The notes under the pieces were generated by a model, which was given only the letters and a program-made list of their open reading frames with translations, was not told the origin of the DNA and did no database searches. Both the position numbers and the translations under genes were made by a program. Positions 27,272 to 36,627 of a stretch of 64,000 nt of DNA are shown piece after piece. The DNA is from an uncultured Chitinophagaceae bacterium (GTDB taxonomy: Bacteria; Bacteroidota; Bacteroidia; Chitinophagales; Chitinophagaceae): the NCBI GenBank assembly GCA_937858715.1, contig CALLZY010000214.1:55967-119966 (forward strand), given 5' to 3'. The stretch's first letter is position 1. Each line of letters begins with the position of its first letter.

Positions 27272-27302
27272 TTTGTCACAAATAGCGAAAACCGTTTCTT
27301 TG
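27272..27302 (+). promoter_or_regulatory. candidate promoter of eno
   Basis: TTTG (27272-27275) is followed after 19 bases by TTTCTTTG (27295-27302), one mismatch from the Bacteroidota consensus TTTG-N19-TAnnTTTG. The transcript would carry a leader of about 65 bases containing the CCGCC/GGCGG hairpin. Confidence 0.4.
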
Positions 27303-27313
27303 CATCCCGATAG

Positions 27314-27330
27314 CCCGCCTAACCTCGGCG
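27314..27330. repeat. GC-rich inverted repeat in the eno leader
   Basis: CCGCC and GGCGG arms flank TAACCTC. The surrounding GCCTAAC and AAGCCTGCC blocks resemble other short palindromic repeats in the window (10935-10953 and 823-843). Confidence 0.4.
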
Positions 27331-27369
27331 GACAAGCCTGCCATTGAATCATTTTTAATTAAAAACTGA

Positions 27370-28665
<1,296 letters not shown>

Positions 28666-28678
28666 AACCTGAAACCGG

Positions 28679-28723
28679 AAGTCAGAAGTCTGATAATCTG
28701 TTCAGGCTTCTGACTTTTGTTTT
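28679..28723 (+). terminator. rho-independent terminator after eno
   Basis: AAGTCAGAAG (28679-28688) pairs with CTTCTGACTT (28707-28716), followed by TTGTTTT. The tail touches the start of the next gene at 28727, so some read-through into it is likely. Confidence 0.75.
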
Positions 28724-28726
28724 ACT

Positions 28727-29044
28727 ATGAAGTTGCTCAACCATATTCCCTCCTGGCTGAAAAACAAGTACTTAATTGCTTTTACAGCATTTTGTATAGT
28801 TATTCTTTTCCTTGACAAAAATGATGTTTTTACCCAGCTAAGCCGTAAAAAAGAACTTAGGGAACTGGAAAAAAGTAAAGCTCACTATACCACACAAATA
28901 GCAGCAGAACGTAAAGAATTAGAGGCACTTAAGACCAAACCGGCTACCCTCGAAAAATATGCCCGGGAAAAATACCTGATGAAAAAAGACAATGAGGAGG
29001 TTTTCATTGTTCCCGAAAAGTCTGACCCTGATAATAATCAATAA
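28727..29044 (+). CDS. FtsB/DivIC-family septum formation initiator
   Basis: The 105-residue protein has one membrane helix (about 14-32, YLIAFTAFCIVILFLDKN). A coiled-coil follows (about 38-75, ELRELEKSKAHYTTQIAAER), then the family motif KTKPATLEKYAREKYLMKKD. FtsB-like proteins link divisome parts (FtsL, FtsQ) at the septum. The position after eno is also common for ftsB in other bacteria, which supports the call. Confidence 0.88.
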   Translation: MKLLNHIPSWLKNKYLIAFTAFCIVILFLDKNDVFTQLSRKKELRELEKSKAHYTTQIAAERKELEALKTKPATLEKYAREKYLMKKDNEEVFIVPEKSDPDNNQ

Positions 29045-29147
29045 GGGGTGCACAATAAGGCAACCTGAAGCCCGTTATTAATCCGGACGACTTTTTTAAA
29101 AAGCTATTTCCGGACATTTAATTAAAGGACATCTAATCGGATTGCCA

Positions 29148-29378
29148 ATGACCAATTTTACTCCCGAGGACTTATTATTGTATTTGTACAAAGAAACCTC
29201 TGATACAGAAACTGCCGCAATTGAAGCTGCGTTGGAAAAAGACTGGACACTTCGTGAAAAGTTAAATGTATTAAAAGCTTCTATGAGGCGGCTTGACAGG
29301 ATTACAGAATCGCCCCGCACACAAATTGTACTTAATGTACTGAATTATGCAAGGGAGAAAGCTGTTGAAGAGGTATAA
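29148..29378 (+). CDS. small conserved-looking acidic helical protein
   Basis: The 76-residue product is mostly helical, with FTPEDLLLYLYKETSDTETA and IEAALEKDWTLREKLNVLKA. The start resembles the short N-terminal segment of anti-sigma-like proteins (DLLLYLYKE followed by an acidic patch), but there is no membrane helix. The ATG at 29148 is chosen over the TTG at 29142. A strong terminator follows. Function unknown. Confidence 0.65.
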   Translation: MTNFTPEDLLLYLYKETSDTETAAIEAALEKDWTLREKLNVLKASMRRLDRITESPRTQIVLNVLNYAREKAVEEV

Positions 29379-29401
29379 AACCCTTTTAAAAAACATTGCA
29401 G

Positions 29402-29430
29402 AAGCACTCATTCATTGAGTGCTTTTTTAT
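29402..29430 (+). terminator. rho-independent terminator
   Basis: AAGCACTCA (29402-29410) and TGAGTGCTT (29416-29424) form a perfect 9-bp stem with a 5-base loop, followed by TTTTATTTT. Confidence 0.88.
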
Positions 29431-29474
29431 TTTACTTTGCTACCGGCAGGTCTTATAGCCTGCTGATATAAGGT

Positions 29475-30116
29475 ATGACCCGCAAGCAACGATATCAATC
29501 TGTAATTGATTATTTTCAAAAGCATGTCCCGGAAGCAGAAACAGAACTTATTTACGATAACCCATATCATTTATTAGTGGCAGTAATCCTGTCTGCACAA
29601 TGCACTGATAAACGGGTGAACATAACTACACCGGCTATTTTTAAAAAATACCCAACGATACAGTCATTAAGCAAGGCCACATTTGACGAACTGTTTCCTC
29701 TAATAAAAAGTATCTCTTATCCTAACAATAAAACCAAACATCTGATAGGAATGGCCCAAAAAGTGGTTGAAGACTTTGACGGGAAAGTTCCAATGAGAGT
29801 AGATGAATTGGTACAGCTTCCGGGGGTAGGAAGAAAAACAGCAAATGTGATTACATCCGTAATAGATCAGCAACCGAACATGGCTGTTGACACCCATGTT
29901 TTCAGGGTCAGCAGGCGAATCGGACTTGTACCACAAACAGCTACCACCCCACTGGCAGTCGAGAAAGAATTAGTTAAAAATATCCCTGAAGAGCTGATAC
30001 ACAAGGCACATCACTGGCTGATTCTTCATGGCAGATATACATGCCTTGCCCGGAACCCTAAATGCAATCAGTGCGGCCTGGTATCATTTTGTAAGCATAA
30101 TCACTTAAAACAATAA
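29475..30116 (+). CDS. nth: endonuclease III, DNA glycosylase/AP lyase
   Basis: The 213-residue enzyme removes oxidised pyrimidines and cuts abasic sites in base excision repair. It shows the helix-hairpin-helix LPGVGRKTANVI with the catalytic lysine, the catalytic aspartate in VDTHVFRVSRR, and the C-terminal 4Fe-4S loop C-x6-C-x2-C-x5-C (CLARNPKCNQCGLVSFC). Length and motif spacing are normal. A terminator separates it from the small gene upstream, so it likely has its own promoter. Confidence 0.97.
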   Translation: MTRKQRYQSVIDYFQKHVPEAETELIYDNPYHLLVAVILSAQCTDKRVNITTPAIFKKYPTIQSLSKATFDELFPLIKSISYPNNKTKHLIGMAQKVVEDFDGKVPMRVDELVQLPGVGRKTANVITSVIDQQPNMAVDTHVFRVSRRIGLVPQTATTPLAVEKELVKNIPEELIHKAHHWLILHGRYTCLARNPKCNQCGLVSFCKHNHLKQ

Positions 30117-30247
30117 TTTTTTAATACAATAGCTCCTTTTGCTAATAAATATTTCCCTATTTTGCTGTCCCGGTTTCCCTGAAAACACTTTTGTAATCCT
30201 CCCTTTGCCAAAAACCAGCAACGAATTACGCATTAAATAGTTATTGA

Positions 30248-31174
30248 ATGAGGAAAAAGCTGAAGGCTTTGCTGATTGTGGTGTGTGCTGCATCGCTTCA
30301 CACCCAACTGAGAGCTCAATATTATTACTACAACGACAGATACTATGATAACGCAGTAGTTTTTGAATTAGGGGCTTCTGGCGGTATCATGAATTGTCTG
30401 ACCGATTTGGGTGGAAATAAAGGAATCGGAAAAAAATTCATAAAAGACCTTAACTGGAAAAACACAAGACCCAGTTTTGGGGTTTATCTTCTTGCAAACT
30501 ACGAAGACAAGCTGGCCTTACGTTTAGAAGGTACTTTCGGAGAAGTAATGGCATATGACAGCATTCTGAAAGATGTTGCTGCTACTACAACTGGCCGGTA
30601 CGAAAGAAACCTGAGTTTCAAAAGCAGGATATCTGAGGTTCAGCTGGCATTGGAAGTACATCCGCTGATGTTCAGAAAATTTGATGATGATGATCCTCCA
30701 AGATTTTCGCCATATGCTATAGCAGGAGCAGGCTACTTTTCATTTGATCCCAAGGCCAAATTAGGGGGTACTTGGTATTCGCTGCAGCCGTTGCGTCTTG
30801 AAGGCCAGGGGTTCAAAGAATATCCCGACAGAAAGCCATACAAGTTAAACCAGATTAACATTGTGAGTGGCATAGGTGTTAAATACCAGATTAGCCCAAT
30901 GTTCAATGCCAGGCTGGAATTTGTTCACCGCACATTATTTACTGATTATCTTGATGATGTAAGTTTAGACAGCTATATCGACCCTTCATTGTTTAATAAT
31001 TACCTGACACCAGCCCAGGCGGCTGTAGCTCAGCAACTTTATCAGAGGAAATCTGAAATTACACCTGAAGAACCGGCAACCTCAATTAATGAAAGAGGAG
31101 ACCCAAAAAATAACGACTCCTATTTCTCCTTTCAGTTCAAATTAGGAATGATACTTGGAAGGCAAAGGAGATAG
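30248..31174 (+). CDS. outer-membrane beta-barrel protein (PorG/DUF6089-like)
   Basis: The 308-residue product has a signal peptide (cleavage near LRAQ, about 23) and a Tyr-rich mature N-terminus. Barrel strands follow: VVFELGASGGIMNCLTDLGG, PSFGVYLLANYEDKLALRLE, FSPYAIAGAGYFSFDPKA, INIVSGIGVKYQISPMFNAR. The layout (opening strand, a first large loop with GG, then YAIAGAGYF) resembles the DUF6089/PorG group linked to T9SS in Bacteroidota. A similar but shorter protein is encoded at 44436-45185. A long polar loop with YLDDVSLDSYIDPSLFNNYL is also present. Confidence 0.75.
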   Translation: MRKKLKALLIVVCAASLHTQLRAQYYYYNDRYYDNAVVFELGASGGIMNCLTDLGGNKGIGKKFIKDLNWKNTRPSFGVYLLANYEDKLALRLEGTFGEVMAYDSILKDVAATTTGRYERNLSFKSRISEVQLALEVHPLMFRKFDDDDPPRFSPYAIAGAGYFSFDPKAKLGGTWYSLQPLRLEGQGFKEYPDRKPYKLNQINIVSGIGVKYQISPMFNARLEFVHRTLFTDYLDDVSLDSYIDPSLFNNYLTPAQAAVAQQLYQRKSEITPEEPATSINERGDPKNNDSYFSFQFKLGMILGRQRR

Positions 31175-31452
31175 AATAAAAATCGTAAAAAGAACCCGGT
31201 AAATCAGGTTTTTGTTACACAGGCGATAGCTGAGTCATTATACAGAATAAGAAAAAAATGGGTTGCATCGCTACATCTGAACCGTTGAATTACAGTGATA
31301 GCACTAATCAGAGATCATTGAAGTTGCTGAAAGCTTAGAATAACACTATTGAAGAATGCTATCTGATTTAATAATTACGACAGAGCAGAAACAATTATCG
31401 AAAAATAAAAAACAGATTGTAAAAGAGTTATTAACCCCAAAACCAACAAAAA

Positions 31453-32103
31453 ATGAAATGGACCTTACCACTTGTTGCCTGCGCAATTCTTGCCTGCAAC
31501 TCAAACAAAACAAAAGAAAACAGTGAAGTAAAAGAAACAACTGCAACAGCTTCAGAAACAACACCTGCGGCACCACAAGTTGATGCAGAAAAAGCAAAAG
31601 TTTCCTTTAAAGTAAACGATACCCTTGCCCACACTGCAAAAGGCACACATGCCAACGACCAGGAAGAGCAGCTTGGAATGTACACTGAAGCCACAAAGTT
31701 TCTTTCCCTTTCATTGATGGGCGACATACCTTCCCGTCCTCACAGGGGCTGGCTGGCATTTAGTATTTCAGGCTTTAAGTTTGAACCAGGTACATACGCC
31801 GTTACAAAAGACAATCATGCCCGGTTTACCCGTTATGAAACTGAAAACGCCGGTATCCCTACCGATTTTGAAGCCAGTGGTTATGATGTATTTAAAGGTA
31901 CCGATATGACCCTCACTATAGCGAAAATTATACCTGACCCTGATTCTTTTAATGGTAGGGACTGGCTGGCAAGTGGTACATTTTCTGCAAATATGCTCAT
32001 AAAAGAAGCCAACCCTTACAAAAGAACTTCAAATGACAAACTCACCATCACCGAAGGTACATTTGAAAATGTTAGGATTGCTGGCGGTCCGAAAGCTAAT
32101 TAG
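31453..32103 (+). CDS. putative lipoprotein
   Basis: The 216-residue protein has a short signal sequence with a lipobox-like end (CAILAC, Cys about 15) and then a Thr/Glu/Ala-rich linker. The remaining domain (about 48-213) is beta-rich (KVSFKVNDTLAHTAKGTHAN, KFLSLSLMGDIPSRPHRGWL, LTITEGTFENVRIAGG) and could be a small extracellular binding domain, but I do not recognise the family. It ends facing the convergent korA-like gene. The 278 bases upstream hold no other gene that I can see. Confidence 0.7.
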   Translation: MKWTLPLVACAILACNSNKTKENSEVKETTATASETTPAAPQVDAEKAKVSFKVNDTLAHTAKGTHANDQEEQLGMYTEATKFLSLSLMGDIPSRPHRGWLAFSISGFKFEPGTYAVTKDNHARFTRYETENAGIPTDFEASGYDVFKGTDMTLTIAKIIPDPDSFNGRDWLASGTFSANMLIKEANPYKRTSNDKLTITEGTFENVRIAGGPKAN

Positions 32104-32139
32104 GAAAAACAGTTTTTATCAGCAAACAGTTACAAACAA

Positions 32140-32162
32140 AAACGGGGCAAAATGCCCCGTTT
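32140..32162. terminator. bidirectional terminator
   Basis: AAACGGGGCA (32140-32149) and TGCCCCGTTT (32153-32162) form a perfect 10-bp stem with a 3-base loop between two convergent genes. Confidence 0.88.
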
Positions 32163-32186
32163 ACTATTTGTAATATACAATAGTCA

Positions 32187-34046
32187 TTAATTAGCCCTGT
32201 CCAGCATTTCTTCCAACTTCATTACCAGCTCTGTTTTAGTGATAGGTACTCCCATCATTTTATTATAACCCTTCGCATCAATCAGGTAAGTGTCGCGGAT
32301 GATTTTGATAAGTTGCCCATTGTTAATCTCAGGGATCAGTACTGTATCAAAGTTCTTCAGAATTTCTCCAAGATTCTTAGGAAAAGGCCTGATATAACGC
32401 AGGTGGGCATGACTTACGGCATGACCTTGTGCCTGCAATTCTGCCACAGCAGATTTAATAGCGCCATAAGTAGAACCCCAGCCCAAAACAAGAATTTTTC
32501 CTTTTTCAGTACCACTGTCTAATTGCTGCAAAGGAATATAATCTGCAATTTTATCAACCTTGGCCTGTCTCAGCTTAATCATCACCTGGTGGTTTTCCGG
32601 ATCGTAGCTTACGTTACCAGTAATATCCTGTTTTTCCAATCCGCCAATACGGTGCTCCAGTCCGGGTGTACCGGGCACGGCCCAGGGCCTTGCCAGCTTT
32701 TCATCACGGGCATAGGGTTTGTATTTTTCTTCGCCTTCTGCCAGCTCAGTTTTAAATTGAACAGTTATTGGGGCCAGTTGGTCTGCCGTTGGAAACTTCC
32801 ATGGCTCTGCACCATTGGCAATGTACCCGTCGGTTAAAAAAATAACCGGCACCATATGCTGCAAAGAAATTCTGGCAGCCTCGTACACCGCATCAAAACA
32901 ATCTGCCGGGCTATTGGCCGAAACAATTGGCATAGGCGCCTCACCATTCCTTCCGTAATATGCCTGCATCAGGTCACTTTGTTCTGTTTTGGTTGGAAGA
33001 CCAGTTGAAGGACCACCTCTTTGTACGTTTACAATCACCAATGGAATTTCAAGCATCATTGCCAGTCCCATTGCCTCGCCTTTCAGGGCTATCCCGGGGC
33101 CGCTTGACGTGGTAACACCCAACGCTCCACCATAGCTAGCACCAATGGCCGATGCAATACCGGCAATTTCATCTTCAGCCTGGTAGGTTTTTACACCAAA
33201 CTCTTTAAAAGTACTCAGATCATGTAATATATCAGATGCCGGAGTAATGGGATATGTACCGAGGAACAGGGGCAAGCCACATTTTTGCGAAGCAGCAATC
33301 AACCCTAATGCCACAGCCTGGTTGCCCATCACCGAACGGTAAGTACCGGTATCCATTTTGGCCTTTTCGACCGTATAGGTTGTAGTAAAAGTTTCTGTTG
33401 TGTCGCCGTAATTATAACCAGCTTGTAATACCTTGATGTTACTTTCAAGGATGTCGGGTTTTTTACCAAACTTCTGTTTAAAAAATTCGATTGTAGTATT
33501 CATATCCCGGTTATACATCCAGTACAAAAAACCGAGTACAAACATATTCTTGGCCCTGTCTTTTTCCTTCATACCCAGTGTGGTCATATCTTTCAAAGCC
33601 TCACGGGTCATCTTGGTTACGTCAATTTTTATAACGCTGTAGTTGCCAAGGCTTCCGTCTTCAAGCGGATTAACGCCTTCTGGATATTGGGCCAGGCGAA
33701 GATTCTTAGGGTCAAATCCATCTGTATTGGCGATGATTTTTCCTCCATGCTTCAGCGATTTGAGGTTAACCTTCAAAGCTGCCGCATTCATAGCCACCAG
33801 CACATCCACAGCATCGCCAGGAGTAAATACACTGTCTGATGAAAAACGCAGCTGAAATCCACTCACACCTGCTACGGTACCTATCGGGGCACGGATTTCG
33901 GCCGGATAATCGGGAAAAGTAGCCAAATCTATTCCCATCATAGCGGTATTATTGGTAAACTGGCTGCCGGTAAGCTGCATGCCATCACCGCTGTCGCCGG
34001 CAAATTTGATAACCACATCCTGTAAAACTTCAGTATTCTTAGCCAT
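32187..34046 (-). CDS. korA: 2-oxoacid:acceptor oxidoreductase, fused gamma-alpha subunit
   Basis: The 619-residue protein joins the gamma domain (about 8-190, VVIKFAGDSGDGMQLTGSQF) to the alpha (pyrimidine-binding) domain (about 230-600, with GTYPITPASDILHDLSTF, YQAEDEIAGIASAIGASYGG and TTSSGPGIALKGEAMGLAMM). Such subunits, with a TPP- and Fe-S-binding beta subunit, oxidise 2-oxoglutarate or pyruvate using ferredoxin. The gamma-alpha fusion fits KorA/OorA of Bacteroidota. The beta gene, often next in the operon, is not in this window: downstream is a convergent lipoprotein gene. Confidence 0.9.
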   Translation of the reverse strand: MAKNTEVLQDVVIKFAGDSGDGMQLTGSQFTNNTAMMGIDLATFPDYPAEIRAPIGTVAGVSGFQLRFSSDSVFTPGDAVDVLVAMNAAALKVNLKSLKHGGKIIANTDGFDPKNLRLAQYPEGVNPLEDGSLGNYSVIKIDVTKMTREALKDMTTLGMKEKDRAKNMFVLGFLYWMYNRDMNTTIEFFKQKFGKKPDILESNIKVLQAGYNYGDTTETFTTTYTVEKAKMDTGTYRSVMGNQAVALGLIAASQKCGLPLFLGTYPITPASDILHDLSTFKEFGVKTYQAEDEIAGIASAIGASYGGALGVTTSSGPGIALKGEAMGLAMMLEIPLVIVNVQRGGPSTGLPTKTEQSDLMQAYYGRNGEAPMPIVSANSPADCFDAVYEAARISLQHMVPVIFLTDGYIANGAEPWKFPTADQLAPITVQFKTELAEGEEKYKPYARDEKLARPWAVPGTPGLEHRIGGLEKQDITGNVSYDPENHQVMIKLRQAKVDKIADYIPLQQLDSGTEKGKILVLGWGSTYGAIKSAVAELQAQGHAVSHAHLRYIRPFPKNLGEILKNFDTVLIPEINNGQLIKIIRDTYLIDAKGYNKMMGVPITKTELVMKLEEMLDRAN

Positions 34047-34173
34047 ATCGTTAAAAAATTGTCTGCAAATTTAGCACAAGTTGGCCATGTGCTGAACATT
34101 GATTTTTATCAAGATTCGCTGATAAGTGCTTTTTTTCGGCCACAATTAATATATTGGCATAATAAACAATTTT

Positions 34174-36114
34174 ATGCGCCACCTTATTAACCTTTTCCTG
34201 GTTGCTTTACTGGCTTTTCCGGGACTTTCTTCGGCACAAAACGACGATGATATTTTTGAAGCTAACCGGCTGAAAAAGGTATTTCCTGATGATCGGGTTG
34301 CCGCCACTCTTATTGAGGAAGACTATAGTTTTGACCGGGGAAAAAGCGAAGACAAACTGCCCGTTGTAACAGCTATGCAAAATACAGGTATCAATTTTCT
34401 TGCCCTTCGGGAAAGGGCCGGTATCCAGTACTACGATTTCTACAATTCGTTTACACGAATCACCTCCTTTAAGCAATTGGAGAAGATGAAAGGGATGTTT
34501 GGTATGAAAAAAAACTATAACGTCGGCTATGCCATTGACCGTTCTGCCAGTTCCAGTGAGTTCTTTTCTGATGACAGCAGGGTTAAATTCTTCAATATCG
34601 GTTTTACCGGATATGGAGATGTGACCCGTGTGGAAACTGAGAAAAAATATCTTGACAGCAAATACCTGACCTCGGTATATTTCCACACATGGTTTCCGGC
34701 AAAAGAAAAGATAGTCCGGTTTAAAGTGCCTGACTGGTTGCAATTAGACATCCGTGAATTCAACTTTGACGGATATAAAATAACTAAACAAAAAACGCAG
34801 GAAAAAGGCTATACCGTTTACACATACAAATTGCAAAACCTTGTAGCCCTGAAAAATGAGAAAAGAGCAATCGGTGCGGCCCACCAGTGGCCACACCTTA
34901 TGCTGGTGGTAAAATCATTTAACTACGATGGTAAAGATGAAAAAGGATTCGGAAGTGTGGCCGACCTGTACAGCTGGTACAATTACCTGTACAAAAAAAG
35001 TGTGAACAAACCCGAAGACTTAAAAGCCAAAGTAGATGAACTGATTAAAGGGAAAACAACACCCGTTGACAAAACAAAAGCGATTTTCTACTGGGTACAG
35101 GACAATATCCGTTATATCGCCTTTGAAGACGGCCTTGCTGGCTTTATCCCGGCAACCGCACAGGATGTGTTTAAGTCAAAATACGGTGATTGTAAAGGGA
35201 TGGCCAACCTTACTACAGAAATGCTGAAACTGGCAGGGCTTGAAGCTTACATGACGTGGATAGGCACAAGGCACCTTCCTTATGATTACTCATTGCCTTC
35301 TCTAGCAGTCGATAACCATTGTATCAGTACTGTTATCATGGGCGGCAAAGAATATTTTTTAGATGCCACCGAGAAATATGTTCCTTTCGGAGATTATGCC
35401 TGGCGCATACAAGGCAAAGAAGTGCTGATTGGCAAAGGAGATAAATATGATGTAAAAAAAGTGCCGCTCCAGGAAATAGACAAAAGCAAAATCCTGACTC
35501 AAACCAGTTTTCAGTTAAAGGACAATGTGCTGAAAGGCCATGTTAAGGTAACCCTCACTGGTGAGCAACGTACCAGCTTCCATCAGTACTACCACGACTT
35601 GCCCAGTGATGATAAAAAGAAAACCATTCAGAAGTTCCTGGAGTTTGGTAACAAAAACCTCACCGTCAGCAATGTAAAAACTTCAGATCTGGGCAACAGG
35701 GAAATACCTGTGGTGTTTGAAGGAGATATTGACCTGAGCAACTATGTAATTACCGAAGACAAAGAAATTTATGCCGGTATTGATTTCTTCCCCGAAGACC
35801 TGAGTGGATATATTCCCGACAAAGACAGGCAAAGAGATTATGAGCTGCATTCCAGTTATGTATCACAGGATGAAACTGAACTGGTGTTGCCTGCAGGTTA
35901 TAAGGTTGCCTCTGTGCCCGCAGCTATTAACGAAAAGTATCCCGATTACGAGGTCAGCGGTTCTTATACCATAAAAGACAATAAAGTAACGTTCAAAAAA
36001 GTGTTTTCTCTCAACTCTGGCCGCATCAGGAAAACTGATTTCGATAACTGGAAAGCCTTTACTAAAAAACTGAAGGACTTTAACAGCAGTATGATCCTGA
36101 TAAAGAAGCCATAA
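34174..36114 (+). CDS. DUF3857/transglutaminase-like exported protein with intact catalytic triad
   Basis: The 646-residue protein starts with a signal peptide (cleavage near SSAQN, about 22). A DUF3857-like N-terminal domain and a transglutaminase-like core follow. The triad is intact: Cys340 (YGDCKGMAN), His382 (VDNHCIS), Asp397 (YFLDATE). Such proteins act outside the cytoplasm as putative peptidases, cross-linkers or binding proteins. A paralogue that lacks the triad lies at 36628-38778, with a GxxExxY gene between them. Confidence 0.85.
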   Translation: MRHLINLFLVALLAFPGLSSAQNDDDIFEANRLKKVFPDDRVAATLIEEDYSFDRGKSEDKLPVVTAMQNTGINFLALRERAGIQYYDFYNSFTRITSFKQLEKMKGMFGMKKNYNVGYAIDRSASSSEFFSDDSRVKFFNIGFTGYGDVTRVETEKKYLDSKYLTSVYFHTWFPAKEKIVRFKVPDWLQLDIREFNFDGYKITKQKTQEKGYTVYTYKLQNLVALKNEKRAIGAAHQWPHLMLVVKSFNYDGKDEKGFGSVADLYSWYNYLYKKSVNKPEDLKAKVDELIKGKTTPVDKTKAIFYWVQDNIRYIAFEDGLAGFIPATAQDVFKSKYGDCKGMANLTTEMLKLAGLEAYMTWIGTRHLPYDYSLPSLAVDNHCISTVIMGGKEYFLDATEKYVPFGDYAWRIQGKEVLIGKGDKYDVKKVPLQEIDKSKILTQTSFQLKDNVLKGHVKVTLTGEQRTSFHQYYHDLPSDDKKKTIQKFLEFGNKNLTVSNVKTSDLGNREIPVVFEGDIDLSNYVITEDKEIYAGIDFFPEDLSGYIPDKDRQRDYELHSSYVSQDETELVLPAGYKVASVPAAINEKYPDYEVSGSYTIKDNKVTFKKVFSLNSGRIRKTDFDNWKAFTKKLKDFNSSMILIKKP

Positions 36115-36118
36115 TATT

Positions 36119-36140
36119 CCCACAAAGACACTAAGTACAC
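36119..36140. repeat. CACAAAG-ACACTAAG repeat, left copy
   Basis: CCCACAAAGACACTAAG begins this copy. The same words occur to the right of the GxxExxY gene at 36571-36590 with one extra G, so the gene is framed by related repeats. Confidence 0.75.
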
Positions 36141-36146
36141 AAAAAA

Positions 36147-36530
36147 ATGACTGAAAACGAACTCGCAAAAGAAGCCGTCGATATTGCATTCAAAATACAC
36201 TCATCACTTGGCCCTGGTTTACTGGAGAGTGTATATGAGGCGGCTTTTGCGTATGAATTAGAAAAAAGAAAAATTCCTTATAAAAGACAGGAAGGCATAT
36301 TGGCAAAATATGAGGATGCAGTGTTGGATGTGGGTTTCAGGGCTGATATTATACTGGATGGCAAGTTGCTGATAGAGTTAAAATCAATAGAAAAACTGGA
36401 CAAAGTTCACCATAAAACGGTATTGACATATTTAAAACTGACGGGAATAAAACTTGGCTTGCTGATAAACTTCAATGTGAACCTGATTAAAGAAGGTATC
36501 CACAGAAAAATCAGCGGGCATTTGGCATAA
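36147..36530 (+). CDS. GxxExxY-family protein (PD-(D/E)xK nuclease-like)
   Basis: The 127-residue product carries the naming motif in GLLESVY (about 25-31) and a nuclease-like core: RADIILDGKLLIELKSI gives the Asp and E-x-K of a PD-(D/E)xK fold (about 71-87). The biochemical role of the family is not established. Here it interrupts a pair of DUF3857 paralogues and is framed by CACAAAG-ACACTAAG repeats, suggesting arrival as a small mobile cassette. No transposase is present. The coding region is complete. Confidence 0.88.
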   Translation: MTENELAKEAVDIAFKIHSSLGPGLLESVYEAAFAYELEKRKIPYKRQEGILAKYEDAVLDVGFRADIILDGKLLIELKSIEKLDKVHHKTVLTYLKLTGIKLGLLINFNVNLIKEGIHRKISGHLA

Positions 36531-36531
36531 A

Positions 36532-36616
36532 AATCACGAAGTGATTTTCTTAGTGACCTTAAAAAAACATCCCACAAAGGACACTAAGCAAGAAAAAGGC
36601 TTTGTGCCTTTGTGGG
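36532..36616. repeat. right-hand repeat block with hairpins next to the GxxExxY gene
   Basis: It contains AAAATCAC-GAA-GTGATTTT (about 36532-36548), then CTTAGTGACCTT, which is an inverted form of the AAGGxCACTAAG word. CCCACAAAGG (36571-36580) follows and pairs with CCTTTGTGGG (36607-36616). The block runs to 12 bases before the ATG of the second DUF3857 gene, so it forms that gene's leader. Confidence 0.75.
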
Positions 36617-36627
36617 ACAGAAAAAGC

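Noticed and set aside
34207-34743. 178-codon open frame antisense to the first DUF3857 gene
   Set aside because: Cys/Phe-rich translation without recognisable structure; the plus-strand protein is clearly real with a complete catalytic triad.
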